A stretch of 64,000 bases of DNA, taken from Caballeronia sordidicola (lineage in GTDB: Bacteria; Pseudomonadota; Gammaproteobacteria; Burkholderiales; Burkholderiaceae). The translations under genes were made by a program, and so were the position numbers. Below, piece after piece: positions 9,552 to 18,475 of this stretch. A model generated the notes under the pieces. That model had not been told where the DNA came from, did not search any database, and saw only the letters and a list, made by a program, of their open reading frames with translations. Position 1 is the first letter of the stretch; each line of letters opens with the position of its first letter. The stretch lies in assembly GCF_002220365.1 (NCBI RefSeq), contig NZ_MTHB01000027.1, positions 62,001 to 126,000 on the forward strand, given 5' to 3'.

Positions 9552-10391
9552 TCAGGGTCTTGCCCGATGCTGCAATTCGTTTATCGCAATGTCGGCAACG
9601 GCCAACGCAAGGTCCGGTTTTCCCCCGTCTTCAAGATGCCATGCTGCCGATAACGCCGCAAAAGATGCAATCCATGCGACAAGGCGAACGGGATCGAGTT
9701 CACCTGCTTCGGCAATCACCGCGACTTGCCTCGCTAGGCGGCCGGGTGACGTGGCAATGCTCGCGTCGGGATTGCAGAAAATATTGGCGAAATCGAAGGC
9801 TCGCTCGCCTTCGAGTCCTTTAGGATCGATGGCCAGCCAGCCTCGTGCCCCGGCATCCAAAACGTTTCCGTGATGGATGTCACCGTGCAGCACGACGATC
9901 TCGCTTTGCGCAGCAAGCAACCCCTCCGCAATGAAAGCCGCTTGCTCAAACACACCCGCATGCGTTTTAGCCACCTGTCGCAACGATTCAAACCGTCGGG
10001 ACAGGGGGATCAATTCTGGCTTCGCCCCTGTACGAGGAGTGTGAAGGCTGGCCGCAACCTGACACATGATGCGGCTCGCCTCGTCGTCCTGACCGGTACG
10101 GGCCATGTCGATCAATGATCGATCGCCCGACGCCCTCTCGAGAAGTAGCGCATCGCCCTCATGAGCCAGCGCCCGCACTGCTCCGACGCCATCCCACCAT
10201 CGCATCAGGAATGCGCCTCGCCGCTCCTCGTCTTCCGTCGCAATCTTCAGCATGGCCAATTCACCGTGATAGCGCACAGGTTGTAGCCAGCACGCATGGG
10301 TGTGAAACGGCAGCCCGTCGGCCTTCAGCGCCCAGCGGTGCAAATAGGAGTGAAGCTTCGTCAAGCCCTCGGCCGGAGCCAGTTCTTTCAT
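9552..10391 (-). CDS. Aminoglycoside/hydroxyurea phosphotransferase, APH(6)-like
   Basis: 279 aa. Kinase-like fold with the Brenner motif HGDIHHGN at 169-176 and the metal-binding DPKG at 189-192; the N-terminal region has the HACWLQPVRYHGELAMLKI pattern of the streptomycin 6-phosphotransferase family. Members modify streptomycin or, in many soil bacteria, have no proven resistance role. The gene is chromosomal in context, has normal GC content, and no integron or transposon flanks it, so it looks like an intrinsic gene. It is preceded on the same strand by the alpha/beta hydrolase, with 24 bp between them. Confidence 0.85.
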   Translation of the reverse strand: MKELAPAEGLTKLHSYLHRWALKADGLPFHTHACWLQPVRYHGELAMLKIATEDEERRGAFLMRWWDGVGAVRALAHEGDALLLERASGDRSLIDMARTGQDDEASRIMCQVAASLHTPRTGAKPELIPLSRRFESLRQVAKTHAGVFEQAAFIAEGLLAAQSEIVVLHGDIHHGNVLDAGARGWLAIDPKGLEGERAFDFANIFCNPDASIATSPGRLARQVAVIAEAGELDPVRLVAWIASFAALSAAWHLEDGGKPDLALAVADIAINELQHRARP

Positions 10392-10415
10392 TGTTTCATC
10401 CGGGTCGTGATCACC

Positions 10416-11162
10416 TTAGCTTTCGATCATGGTGCGAACAATGTCGCTGAATGCCGCTGGTTGCTCAAGCATCATCATGTGGCCGGTGTCGGGCTGAACC
10501 ACGTAGCTTAGCGACACGTTCTTGACCCAGTCAGGTACATCCCATCCTGGTGCCGATCTTTCTCCTGCAAGCAAGTGGATCAGCGTTCCATTAGCAACGA
10601 TCGCGCGCGCGTGCTGAAGGAAATCCGGCGAGCCCGTTTCTTTCACCACCGCGCGAGCCATGGCCGCGATGGTCGAGCGAGGCTGGTAAAGCAGGATATC
10701 GTTTGCCCAGGCGATTCGCTGAGGACTGAGCGTAACACCGCTGTTTTGAAGCCAGGCGGCGGGATCGTCGAGCATGAGCAGATGTTCGGCACGCCAAGCT
10801 TCGTCGCTGAGTGCTGCGATTTTCCGGCACCAGAAGGCGTCGTTGAGCGTGAAGTTGCCTTCGACGCTGATGAGCCCGCGCACCAGGCTCGGCGCCCTTG
10901 CTGCGACCAGCATTGCTATGGCTCCGCCGACACTGTGGCCCAGCAACCAGCTTGGTTCTCCAACTTGCTCTTCCAGGTATCGAATAACCGATGCCGCCTG
11001 ATTTTCAAGCGTAGTCGAGTGAGCGTCGGCGTTCGCCAATGAGCCGTATCCGATCAGCTCGGGTGTATGAACGCTTACTCCAGGCATCCTTGTGCCGGGT
11101 GAAAAATAATCGATAGATCCCATCAGGCCGTGGATCATGACGAGCGGTATTGCTTTGTCCAT
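10416..11162 (-). CDS. Alpha/beta hydrolase
   Basis: 248 aa from ATG 11162 (MDKAIPLVMIHG), preceded by GAGGAA at good spacing; the longer open frame to 11297 adds 45 residues with no homology pattern. The oxyanion motif HGLMG, nucleophile elbow GHSVGG (Ser77) and a C-terminal His in PDTGHMMMLEQP form the expected triad. The acid residue is less clear. Cytoplasmic, no signal peptide. Probably in one transcript with the downstream APH gene. Substrate unknown. Confidence 0.87.
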   Translation of the reverse strand: MDKAIPLVMIHGLMGSIDYFSPGTRMPGVSVHTPELIGYGSLANADAHSTTLENQAASVIRYLEEQVGEPSWLLGHSVGGAIAMLVAARAPSLVRGLISVEGNFTLNDAFWCRKIAALSDEAWRAEHLLMLDDPAAWLQNSGVTLSPQRIAWANDILLYQPRSTIAAMARAVVKETGSPDFLQHARAIVANGTLIHLLAGERSAPGWDVPDWVKNVSLSYVVQPDTGHMMMLEQPAAFSDIVRTMIES

Positions 11163-11535
11163 CTTGTTTGATTCCTCAAGCATCTCTAGTGATACGAGTT
11201 GAGCGACAGGCACAACGAAATACGAACCGGTTTTGTACGTTGATGAAGGCATCGCTGGACGAATACTAGCGCGACTCGCAACCTGCCAGCCACGCAATCA
11301 GCCGTTTCGCAGGGGGGTGGAAAATCAGACCAAATCATGGCGAAGTCGGACCTGACGTTGCGGCAGTCGGCGAAGTCGTACGGTCGCGCGGGCCTATCCA
11401 GAGAGTCAAACCCGACACACGCCACGACGCACAACGATAAAATCCCCATCCTGCAATAAACTATGGAATCGAATCCAGTCGCAGCCGTCATGGCAACCGC
11501 CTGGTCCCGGAATTTCCGTTTGAAAAGGACCGATC
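11163..11535. promoter_or_regulatory. Divergent promoter gap with a 13-bp direct repeat
   Basis: 373 bp between the hydrolase and the dehydratase-like gene, no gene seen. Copies of a 13-bp word at 11339-11351 and 11369-11381 differ at one base and start 30 bp apart, about three helical turns, which suggests a regulator site. A -10-like GATAAAAT lies near 11444. Confidence 0.35.
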
Positions 11536-12444
11536 TTGCTTCACATCGAAACCCCGTTGATCCTGCATCCCGGACTGTCTACGTCCACGCGCCGCATCTG
11601 GCTCAAGCTCGAAAACCTGCAGCCCAGCGGCTCGTTCAAGATGCGCGGCATGGGCTTGCTCTGTTCGCGGGCGAAAGCGGCCGGCAAGCGCCGCGTAGTT
11701 TGCCCGTCGGGCGGCAACGCCGGCTTCGCAACGGCATTCGTGGCGCGCCTGCTCGGCATGCAGGCGGATATCGTGGTGCCCTCCACAACGCCTGAAAGCA
11801 CCCGCAAGCGGATTGCCGCGCTCGGCGCCACGGTGATCGTGCATGGCGATGTCTGGGACGAAGCGAACGAACATGCGCTGGCACTGTCGGCGTCGGATGA
11901 CGTCGAGTACGTGCCGGCGTTCGATCACCCCGTGTTGTGGGAAGGCCATAGCACGATGATCGACGAGATTGTCGCGGTATTGCCGCAAGTAGATGCCGTC
12001 GTGGCCAGTGTGGGCGGGGGTGGTCTGCTCGCAGGTATCTTGACCGGTTTGTTGCGCCACGGCCGTACGGATTGTCGCGTGATCGCGTGCGAGACGACGG
12101 GCGCGGCGTCGTTTCGCGCGGCGCTGGATGCCGGGCATCCGGTGAAACTGGATCGCATCGACAGCATCGCGAAGTCGCTTGCGGCACTTCAGGTGGCGAG
12201 CTGGCCGATCGACGCCATCAAGCAGTTTCCGCACGAGTCGGTCGTGCTGACGGATGCCGACGCAATCATGGGCGTGACGCGATTCGCCGATGACCATCGG
12301 CAGCTCGTGGAACCGGCGTGCGGGGTATCGCTTGCTGTTGGGTACCTCGATCATCCGGCGATTGCTGCCGCACACGACGTAGTGATCGTGGTGTGCGGTG
12401 GCGTCAGTGTCGATGCGCGGATGGTGGCGGACTGGGCGAGCTAG
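11536..12444 (+). CDS. Serine/threonine dehydratase-like PLP enzyme
   Basis: 302 aa, fold-type II PLP family. The lysine in PSGSFKMRG (K35), the Ser-Gly loop VVCPSGGNAGFA, and the glycine-rich phosphate loop ASVGGGGLLAG identify it as a serine or threonine deaminase. There is no C-terminal ACT or regulatory domain, so it resembles catabolic serine dehydratases. The start is a TTG at 11536: AAAAGGA sits 6 bp upstream and no ATG precedes the conserved HIETPLIL sequence. It converges on the LacI gene with a 26-bp gap and no visible terminator. Confidence 0.87.
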   Translation: MLHIETPLILHPGLSTSTRRIWLKLENLQPSGSFKMRGMGLLCSRAKAAGKRRVVCPSGGNAGFATAFVARLLGMQADIVVPSTTPESTRKRIAALGATVIVHGDVWDEANEHALALSASDDVEYVPAFDHPVLWEGHSTMIDEIVAVLPQVDAVVASVGGGGLLAGILTGLLRHGRTDCRVIACETTGAASFRAALDAGHPVKLDRIDSIAKSLAALQVASWPIDAIKQFPHESVVLTDADAIMGVTRFADDHRQLVEPACGVSLAVGYLDHPAIAAAHDVVIVVCGGVSVDARMVADWAS

Positions 12445-12470
12445 TTCGCTCGTGGACGCCAGCGCAACTT

Positions 12471-13535
12471 TCAACGATCGTATTTGTGTTTTATCGCCTG
12501 ATCGTCCTCGTCCATCACGTCTCCGAAACCCGTAGGCACGACGACCAGCGGATGAGGCGTCGCCGTGTCGTGGTTATCGGCAAGTGCGAAGGCCTCCGAA
12601 ATAATCTTGTCTACGTCCTGCCGCATCATCGTCACTTCAAACGGTAAATGTGCAGCGAACGGGTCCCAGTCGAAGCACCCGACAACCGTCGATTGCAATG
12701 CATCGCGGGACAGTTGCGACGTGAACTGCACCAGCCCTTCGAATGCGGTAATCGAGTTGATAAACAACCCAGCGGGCAGCCTGCCAAGGCTCTCGTAGCC
12801 ATGAGCAAGTGCTTGCCGGGCAGCGGACGCGTTGTATCCGCAGCAGTCGACCGCGTCGGCCGCCGGACTGTTTCCGCTGGCCTCGAAAGCGTCGCGGAAT
12901 CCGAGAACGCGCTCTTCAGTTGCGTACTCGCCGGCAACCCCGCCGAGGAAAACCAGTTCTTCGGGGGCACGACCCCGCGTCCTCATTTTATCGATCAACA
13001 CCTCGGTCAGCGCGCGAGCACCGCCGCGGTTGTCCGAGACGACCGATGGCGCGCCGGAGCCAGGCAAGTCGACATTGATGCAGCTCACGCCAGCTGCGGC
13101 ACACAGTGAATTAAGCGGCGTTGGGTTTCGCACGCCGGCAATGAAGAGCACTTCGACCCGTTGCGAAAGGAGCGTTTCAGTGACGCTTGTCTCGACCGCC
13201 GGATCCCGCTGCGTACTGACGACGATAGGGCACAGACCCCGGCTTCTCGCTTGTTCCTCGAAGGTCTCCGCAAGTCCCGCAAAAAAACGATTGCGATAGT
13301 GCGGAAGAATCATGCCGGCGAGTCCTGAGCGCGAGAGCCTCAGCCCTCTGGCTCGCATGTTGACGTTGTACCCGAGCTGTTGCGCGCTCTCCAGAATGCG
13401 ATTGGCGGTTTCCTCCTTGATGCGATATCTCGTCCAGCTGCCGTTCAGCACCATGCTCACCGCAGTGACCGACGTGCCGGTCGCCTCGGAAATATCGTAG
13501 ATCGTGGATTTGCGCCCTTTACTGCTGCGGACCAT
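12471..13535 (-). CDS. LacI-family repressor of the adjacent sugar ABC operon
   Basis: 354 aa from ATG 13535, which follows AAGGGGAA; a TTG six codons upstream (13553) is inside that ribosome site. The helix-turn-helix and hinge are near the N-terminus: TIYDISEATGTSVTAVSMVL, then a hinge ending LGYNVNMRARGLR. The remainder is a periplasmic-binding-like ligand domain with FINSITAFEGL and GCFDWDPFA near its C-terminal lobe. It is divergent from the sugar transporter operon and almost certainly controls it through the two palindromes at 13631-13678. The inducer is probably the transported sugar or a phosphorylated form. Confidence 0.9.
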   Translation of the reverse strand: MVRSSKGRKSTIYDISEATGTSVTAVSMVLNGSWTRYRIKEETANRILESAQQLGYNVNMRARGLRLSRSGLAGMILPHYRNRFFAGLAETFEEQARSRGLCPIVVSTQRDPAVETSVTETLLSQRVEVLFIAGVRNPTPLNSLCAAAGVSCINVDLPGSGAPSVVSDNRGGARALTEVLIDKMRTRGRAPEELVFLGGVAGEYATEERVLGFRDAFEASGNSPAADAVDCCGYNASAARQALAHGYESLGRLPAGLFINSITAFEGLVQFTSQLSRDALQSTVVGCFDWDPFAAHLPFEVTMMRQDVDKIISEAFALADNHDTATPHPLVVVPTGFGDVMDEDDQAIKHKYDR

Positions 13536-13630
13536 CTGAATTTCCCCTTGCAATTGCGTTGCATCGTCACCCGGAGGCTGACCTGCTTCGGCCGGAAACC
13601 ATACTAGGGTATTCGAGAGTTGACCATCGA

Positions 13631-13646
13631 GCTAAATGGATTCAGC
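13631..13646. promoter_or_regulatory. LacI-type operator, site 1
   Basis: GCTAAATGGATTCAGC is a 16-bp near-perfect palindrome of the form GCTRAAT-NN-ATTYAGC, with an even centre as LacI-family operators have. It lies in the gap between the LacI gene and the sugar-binding protein gene, paired with an almost identical site 32 bp away. Confidence 0.8.
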
Positions 13647-13662
13647 ATCGCTTCCGTCATTA

Positions 13663-13678
13663 GCTGAATGGATTTAGC
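13663..13678. promoter_or_regulatory. LacI-type operator, site 2
   Basis: GCTGAATGGATTTAGC, the same palindrome as site 1 with the two variable positions swapped. The centre-to-centre distance of 32 bp is three helical turns, so two dimers would lie on one face of the DNA. A weaker half-match (GCTAAAGATT) begins at 13684. Confidence 0.8.
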
Positions 13679-13775
13679 AATGTGCTAAAGATTCGGCGAC
13701 CCGGCAAATTCGTCCACAAACAAACCAATGGGCTTCGCCCGAGCGAGAGCTTGCGGAAGTCCAAGCGGAGGAGAC

Positions 13776-14768
13776 ATGTCAAGGTACTTCGTGCGCGCTC
13801 TGTGCGTAGGCGTCGCTGCATTCGCGTTTGGAACTGGCCTGGCTCTGGCCTCGCCCGATAAGCCAGTCATCGGGATAGTCGTAAAAATCGGCGGAATTCC
13901 ATGGTTCAACGCCATGGATGCCGGTATCAAGAAGCGAGCGGAGCAACTTGGCGTCAAGGCTTTCATGGTTGGGCCGACCAGCGCTGACCCCGCGCTGCAG
14001 GTGCGGGCAATCGAGGATCTGATCGCCCAGCACGTGGATGTGATCGGCGTAGTGCCGAACGACGCCGAGGTACTGGAGCCGGTTCTGGCGCGGGCGCGCG
14101 CTGCGGGCATCAAGGTCATCACGCACGAGTCGCCGAAGCAAAAGAATGCTGATTGGGACTTCGAACTTGCCTCGGTCAAGGGCTTCGGCGAAGCGTACGC
14201 AAAGCGCATGGCGACCGCATTGGGGGGCAAGGGCGAATACGCCGTCTTTGTCGGCTCGCTGACCGTGCCTTTGCACAACGCGTGGGCTGATGCCGCCATC
14301 GCTTATCTCAAGGCGAACGATCCCGGCATGGCGCTGGTCGGCGACCGTTATGGCGTTGCCGAAGATGTCGACGCGTCGCGCAAGACCGCGCTCGACCTGA
14401 TGCGTGCGCATCCGAACCTCAAGGCCATTCTCGCATTCGGCAGCCAGGGCCCGATCGGAGCGGCTCGCGCGGTTGCCGAGAAACATGAAGCGGGAAATAT
14501 CCTCGTACTCGGTCCGTTTTCGCCGGGGCAGGGCAAGCGTCTCGTACACGATGGTGTCCTGACCGGCGGCTATATGTGGAATCCCGAGATTGCCGGCGAA
14601 GTGTTCGTGACCCTGGGTGTGATGGTCGCGAAGGGTGAACCGATCAAGGACGGCACGAAGATCGAAGGCCTGGGTGTCGTCCATCCTGACGGTCACAACC
14701 TGATCGTCGATCAGCTGGTGGATCTCAACGCGAAAACCGTCGACGATCTCGCGAAGATGGGACTCTGA
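13776..14768 (+). CDS. Sugar ABC transporter, periplasmic binding protein
   Basis: 330 aa from ATG 13776 after GGAGGAGAC; an in-frame ATG at 13728 lies before that ribosome site. Signal peptide of about 25 residues ending near GLALA. The mature part is a type I periplasmic binding fold of the RbsB/LsrB/RhaS type: PVIGIVVKIGGIPWFNAMDAG, then two lobes with DVIGVVPNDAEVL and AILAFGSQGPIGAARAV. The ligand is likely a pentose, ketose or related sugar. First gene of the operon SBP-ATPase-permease-permease-epimerase, repressed by the divergent LacI protein. Confidence 0.9.
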   Translation: MSRYFVRALCVGVAAFAFGTGLALASPDKPVIGIVVKIGGIPWFNAMDAGIKKRAEQLGVKAFMVGPTSADPALQVRAIEDLIAQHVDVIGVVPNDAEVLEPVLARARAAGIKVITHESPKQKNADWDFELASVKGFGEAYAKRMATALGGKGEYAVFVGSLTVPLHNAWADAAIAYLKANDPGMALVGDRYGVAEDVDASRKTALDLMRAHPNLKAILAFGSQGPIGAARAVAEKHEAGNILVLGPFSPGQGKRLVHDGVLTGGYMWNPEIAGEVFVTLGVMVAKGEPIKDGTKIEGLGVVHPDGHNLIVDQLVDLNAKTVDDLAKMGL

Positions 14769-14863
14769 ACGATCGTCTCGTTTCTCCAGACGGGTGAGGG
14801 GCGGCCAAGGCTGTCCTTCACTCGAGCGTTCAGGCAAGGTAGGCGTAGCATCGGAGTGTTTTC

Positions 14864-16432
14864 ATGGTTCCAGCGGCTTCGAAGGACCGCCTCGCGCCCT
14901 CGCGAGGCAACGCGAGCGAGATGCCGGCGGTTGTTGACACCGGCGGCGCGGCACTGCTCAAGCTTGAAAATATCACCAAGATATTCGGTGGCGTGAAAGC
15001 GCTGCAGGCCGTGAAATTCGATGTCATGCCGGGTGAGGTAGTGTGCCTCGCCGGTGAAAACGGCTGCGGCAAGAGCACCCTTATCAAGGTGATCAGCGGC
15101 GTCTATCAGCCCGAAGCCGAAGCCGTCATGCTGATGGACGGGCAATCAATCCAGGGCCTGGAGCCGTCAAAGGCCCGGGACCTCGGCATTCAGGTGATCT
15201 GGCAGGACCTCGCGCTTTTTCCCGAGATGAGCGTCGCGGAGAATATTGCCTTTGAGCGCAACCTTGGCCCTCGTCCGCGCCTGGTCAACTACGGCCAGAT
15301 GAAAATCGCCGCTCGACGCATTCTGGAGCGTTTGGGCGTTGCGATCGACCTTGGCCGTTCCGTGCGTTCGCTATCAATTGCGCAGCGGCAGATCGTGGCG
15401 ATCGCCCGGGCACTCGTCGCCGATGCCCGGCTGGTGTTCATGGACGAACCGACGGCGTCGCTCAGTCACGCCGAAACCCAAGCATTACTGACGATCGTGC
15501 GTCGTCTGTCGGCAGATGGAATCGCCGTGGTGTTCGTCAGTCACCGGCTTGCCGAAGTGCTCGACGTATGTACGCGTGTGACGGTGTTGCGGGATGGACA
15601 GTATGTCGGCACGTTCTCCACTGCAGGCATGACGCAAACCCGTCTCACGGAACTCATGACCGGTCGCACATTCGACTACGCGGTGCGAACCACGGACTTG
15701 TCCGCTGCGCCTGTCGTGCTGAGCGTCGATAGCCTGTCACGGCGCAATGAATACGATGCAGTTTCCTTCTGCGTGAAGAAGGGCGAGATTCTTGGCGTCA
15801 CCGGCCGCCTTGGTGCGGGGCGAACAGAACTGGCGTTGTCGCTGTTCGGCATGACGCGGCCGGATGCCGGTGCGGCCAGCCTGAACGGAAAGATGTTATC
15901 GCTTGGCTCGAATCGCGACGCTATCCGAGCGGGCATTGCCTATGTTTCCGAGGACCGTCTTCAACTGGGTCTGGTCCAGCAGCAGTCTATTGGCGACAAC
16001 ACCGTTGCCGCTGTGCTGGACGATTTACTCGATGCCACGCGTCTGATCGCACCCAAGAAGCGTGATGCCCTGATCCGCGATTGGATTGCGCAACTGGCGG
16101 TCAAGATCGGGAAGCCGGAAGACGCGGTATCGACACTCTCAGGGGGCAATCAGCAGCGCATCGTGCTTGCCAAGTGGCTGGCGACCAATCCGAAACTGCT
16201 GATCCTGGATTCGCCCACGGTAGGGGTCGATGTAGGTGCGCGAGCCGGCATCTTTGCCATCATCCATAAGCTCGCCGAGCATGGCATGGCCATCTTGCTG
16301 ATCTCCGACGAGATCCCTGAGGTCTATTTCAACGCCGACCGTATTCTGCATATGCGCAACGGGCGCATGGTCGCTGAATACGTGCCCGGAACCACGACCA
16401 TCGACCAAATCGAGCGAGACGTCCATGCCTGA
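14864..16432 (+). CDS. Sugar ABC transporter ATP-binding protein, two NBDs
   Basis: 522 aa, RbsA/XylG class with two fused nucleotide-binding domains. NBD1 has GENGCGKST, a weak signature LSIAQRQ and Walker B LVFMDEP. NBD2 has a degenerate Walker A (GRLGAGRTE), a good LSGGNQQ and Walker B LLILDSPTVGVD, where the usual catalytic Glu is Ser. In this family one of the two sites is normally degenerate, but the DSPT change is unusual. The start at 14864 has a GGAG 7 bp upstream. Its stop overlaps the next permease start by 8 bp, so translation is coupled. Confidence 0.92.
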   Translation: MVPAASKDRLAPSRGNASEMPAVVDTGGAALLKLENITKIFGGVKALQAVKFDVMPGEVVCLAGENGCGKSTLIKVISGVYQPEAEAVMLMDGQSIQGLEPSKARDLGIQVIWQDLALFPEMSVAENIAFERNLGPRPRLVNYGQMKIAARRILERLGVAIDLGRSVRSLSIAQRQIVAIARALVADARLVFMDEPTASLSHAETQALLTIVRRLSADGIAVVFVSHRLAEVLDVCTRVTVLRDGQYVGTFSTAGMTQTRLTELMTGRTFDYAVRTTDLSAAPVVLSVDSLSRRNEYDAVSFCVKKGEILGVTGRLGAGRTELALSLFGMTRPDAGAASLNGKMLSLGSNRDAIRAGIAYVSEDRLQLGLVQQQSIGDNTVAAVLDDLLDATRLIAPKKRDALIRDWIAQLAVKIGKPEDAVSTLSGGNQQRIVLAKWLATNPKLLILDSPTVGVDVGARAGIFAIIHKLAEHGMAILLISDEIPEVYFNADRILHMRNGRMVAEYVPGTTTIDQIERDVHA

Positions 16433-17438
16433 TCTGCGCAAATGGGGGATCGGTTCCATCGAGGCCCTGCTGATTCTCGTCATCGCTGCCATGGTGGTCG
16501 GGCTCGGCGCGACGACTTCAACGTTTCTCACGCTGCCCAACCTGTTCGACCTGCTTAACCAAAGCGCGGTCAACATCATCTTCGCGGCCGGCTTGCTGGT
16601 CGTGCTCATTGCCGGCGGGATCGACATCTCGTTCGCCGTGGGCGCGTCCGTGGTCCAGTACCTGAGCGCGCTGACCGTCATGCGCCTCGGTGGCGGCGAC
16701 TGGGCGTTGGGCTTCCTGGTGGCTGCCGGGTTCGGCTGTCTGCTTGGCGCCATCAATGCCACGATCATTTACCACTTTCGCATCGTATCGATCGTCGTGA
16801 CCATAGCGACCTTCAACGTGTTCTTCGGCGGATTGATGTTCCTGACGGGCGGCGTGTCCATCTACGACCTGCCGGACTGGTGGATGAACCGCGTTTCGCT
16901 GGTTTCGTTCAAGACGTCAAGCGGTGTCGCGGAGCTCGCGCTGCCCGTCGCGGTCATGGCAGTCATGGTCGTGGCCACCTGGTTCCTGCTTCGGCGCACG
17001 ACTATCGGCCGGCAACTCTACGCCATGGGCGACAACCCCGAAGCGGCGCGGCGCGTGGGCGTCAACATGGGGGCGATGCATTACGTAGCCTTTGGCTGGC
17101 TCGGGATGATGGCCGGTATCGCAGGCCTGATGCAGGCGCACTATGTGCAAGAGGTGGTGCCCAACGCGCTGTACGGCCGTGAACTCGACGTACTGGCAGC
17201 TGTGGTACTTGGCGGCGCGCGGCTGGGTGGCGGACGCGGCACGATCCTCGGCGCCATCCTTGGAGTCCTTCTGACAGCCATCACCGCGAACGGCTTGAAT
17301 CTGCTTGGGATTTCGCCGTACGCGTTCAAGATGATCATCGGCGCCATCATTCTGATCGCCATCACCTTGTCGAGCGACGGCCTGGCCAAGCTGGTCGGAT
17401 CGCGGTTCACGCTACCACGCGCAAAGGTATCGTCATGA
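16425..17438 (+). CDS. Sugar ABC transporter permease 1
   Basis: 337 aa, about 8-10 hydrophobic helices, RbsC/XylH-type. The conserved loop GDNPEAARRVGVNMG near residues 200-215 and a late GGARLGGGRGTILGAILGV helix pair are characteristic of this permease family. It overlaps the ATPase end by 8 bp and the second permease start by 4 bp (ATGA). It would pair with the second permease as a heterodimer, unlike simpler systems that use one permease twice. Confidence 0.92.
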   Translation: MPDLRKWGIGSIEALLILVIAAMVVGLGATTSTFLTLPNLFDLLNQSAVNIIFAAGLLVVLIAGGIDISFAVGASVVQYLSALTVMRLGGGDWALGFLVAAGFGCLLGAINATIIYHFRIVSIVVTIATFNVFFGGLMFLTGGVSIYDLPDWWMNRVSLVSFKTSSGVAELALPVAVMAVMVVATWFLLRRTTIGRQLYAMGDNPEAARRVGVNMGAMHYVAFGWLGMMAGIAGLMQAHYVQEVVPNALYGRELDVLAAVVLGGARLGGGRGTILGAILGVLLTAITANGLNLLGISPYAFKMIIGAIILIAITLSSDGLAKLVGSRFTLPRAKVSS

Positions 17439-18475
17439 AAACCTCCTCGCCAGATCGTTCGGTTCGCTCCGTTGTGCCGCTGGTGCAAGCCGATGTCGTC
17501 GGCCTATTAGGGTTCCTTGCCATGGTGATCGTGGCCATGAGCTTCGCCTCGGACCGCTTCCTCACCACCGGAACCTTTGTTTCGGTTGCGTTCCAGTTGC
17601 CCGAGCTCGGTCTTTTTACGCTGGCCATGCTGATGCCTTTGATCTCCGGCGGCTTCAATCTGGCAGTCACGTTCACGGCGAACATAGCCGGGCTCGCGAT
17701 GGCATGGGTGCTGCATTCGCAGGGCGGCGCGGATGCCGGCGCCGGCGCGATCGTGCTTGGGACCTGCGCTGCGCTTGCCACGGGCGCCGCGGCTGGATGG
17801 ATCATGGGGGCCATCATCGCGCGTACCGGCGCAAGCCCGATCCTGGTATCCCTGTCGATGATGATCTTCCTGCGCGGGCTCGGAGAATTCCTGACCCACG
17901 GCGGCGACATTTCCGGATTTCCGCCGTTCGTGTTGAAGCTGGGCAACGGCCTCATGCTCGGCGTTCCCGTCCCGCTTTGGATCTTCGCCGGCTGTGCGGC
18001 TCTCTGGCACGTGGTCATGACGCGCTCTCGGCTTGGCTTCGCCACCCGCATGATCGGCTCGAATAGTGAGGCAACGCGCTATTCGGGTATCGACACGCGG
18101 CGCGCGGTGACCCGAATCTACATGCTCTCCGGCCTGATGTGCGGTGTTGCAGGCGTAGTGATGCTGGCCAGTTTCAACTCGGTGCGCGTCGGGCACGGCG
18201 AGGCATTCCTGTTAATCGCCGTGCTCGCCTGTTTCCTCGGGCGCGTGGATCCGTTCGGCGGTTTTGGGCGCGTCGTGCCAGTCGTGATTGCGCTTGTCAT
18301 CCTGCAGGTCATTGCCTCTGGCCTGAATCTGCTCGGCGCCAACCAGCACCTTGCGACCGCTTTGTGGGGCGTGTTTTTACTTGCCGTGATGTTCCTGCGT
18401 TGGGCGTGGGCACGCGGTTATTTTCAGTCTTTGGTCCGCAGACGCGCGACCGCTACCGGAGGAGTGACTCAATGA
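17435..18475 (+). CDS. Sugar ABC transporter permease 2
   Basis: 346 aa membrane protein, same family as the preceding permease. It shows multiple hydrophobic helices and the family loop IGSNSEATRYSGIDTRRAV near residue 210. Its ATG overlaps the stop of permease 1 and its own stop overlaps the epimerase start (ATGA), so five genes form one tight operon. Confidence 0.92.
   Translation: MKTSSPDRSVRSVVPLVQADVVGLLGFLAMVIVAMSFASDRFLTTGTFVSVAFQLPELGLFTLAMLMPLISGGFNLAVTFTANIAGLAMAWVLHSQGGADAGAGAIVLGTCAALATGAAAGWIMGAIIARTGASPILVSLSMMIFLRGLGEFLTHGGDISGFPPFVLKLGNGLMLGVPVPLWIFAGCAALWHVVMTRSRLGFATRMIGSNSEATRYSGIDTRRAVTRIYMLSGLMCGVAGVVMLASFNSVRVGHGEAFLLIAVLACFLGRVDPFGGFGRVVPVVIALVILQVIASGLNLLGANQHLATALWGVFLLAVMFLRWAWARGYFQSLVRRRATATGGVTQ

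Noticed and set aside
11488..12474. 328-codon open frame antisense to the dehydratase-like gene
   Set aside because: Composition is that of a shadow frame, while the opposite strand has clear PLP-enzyme motifs.
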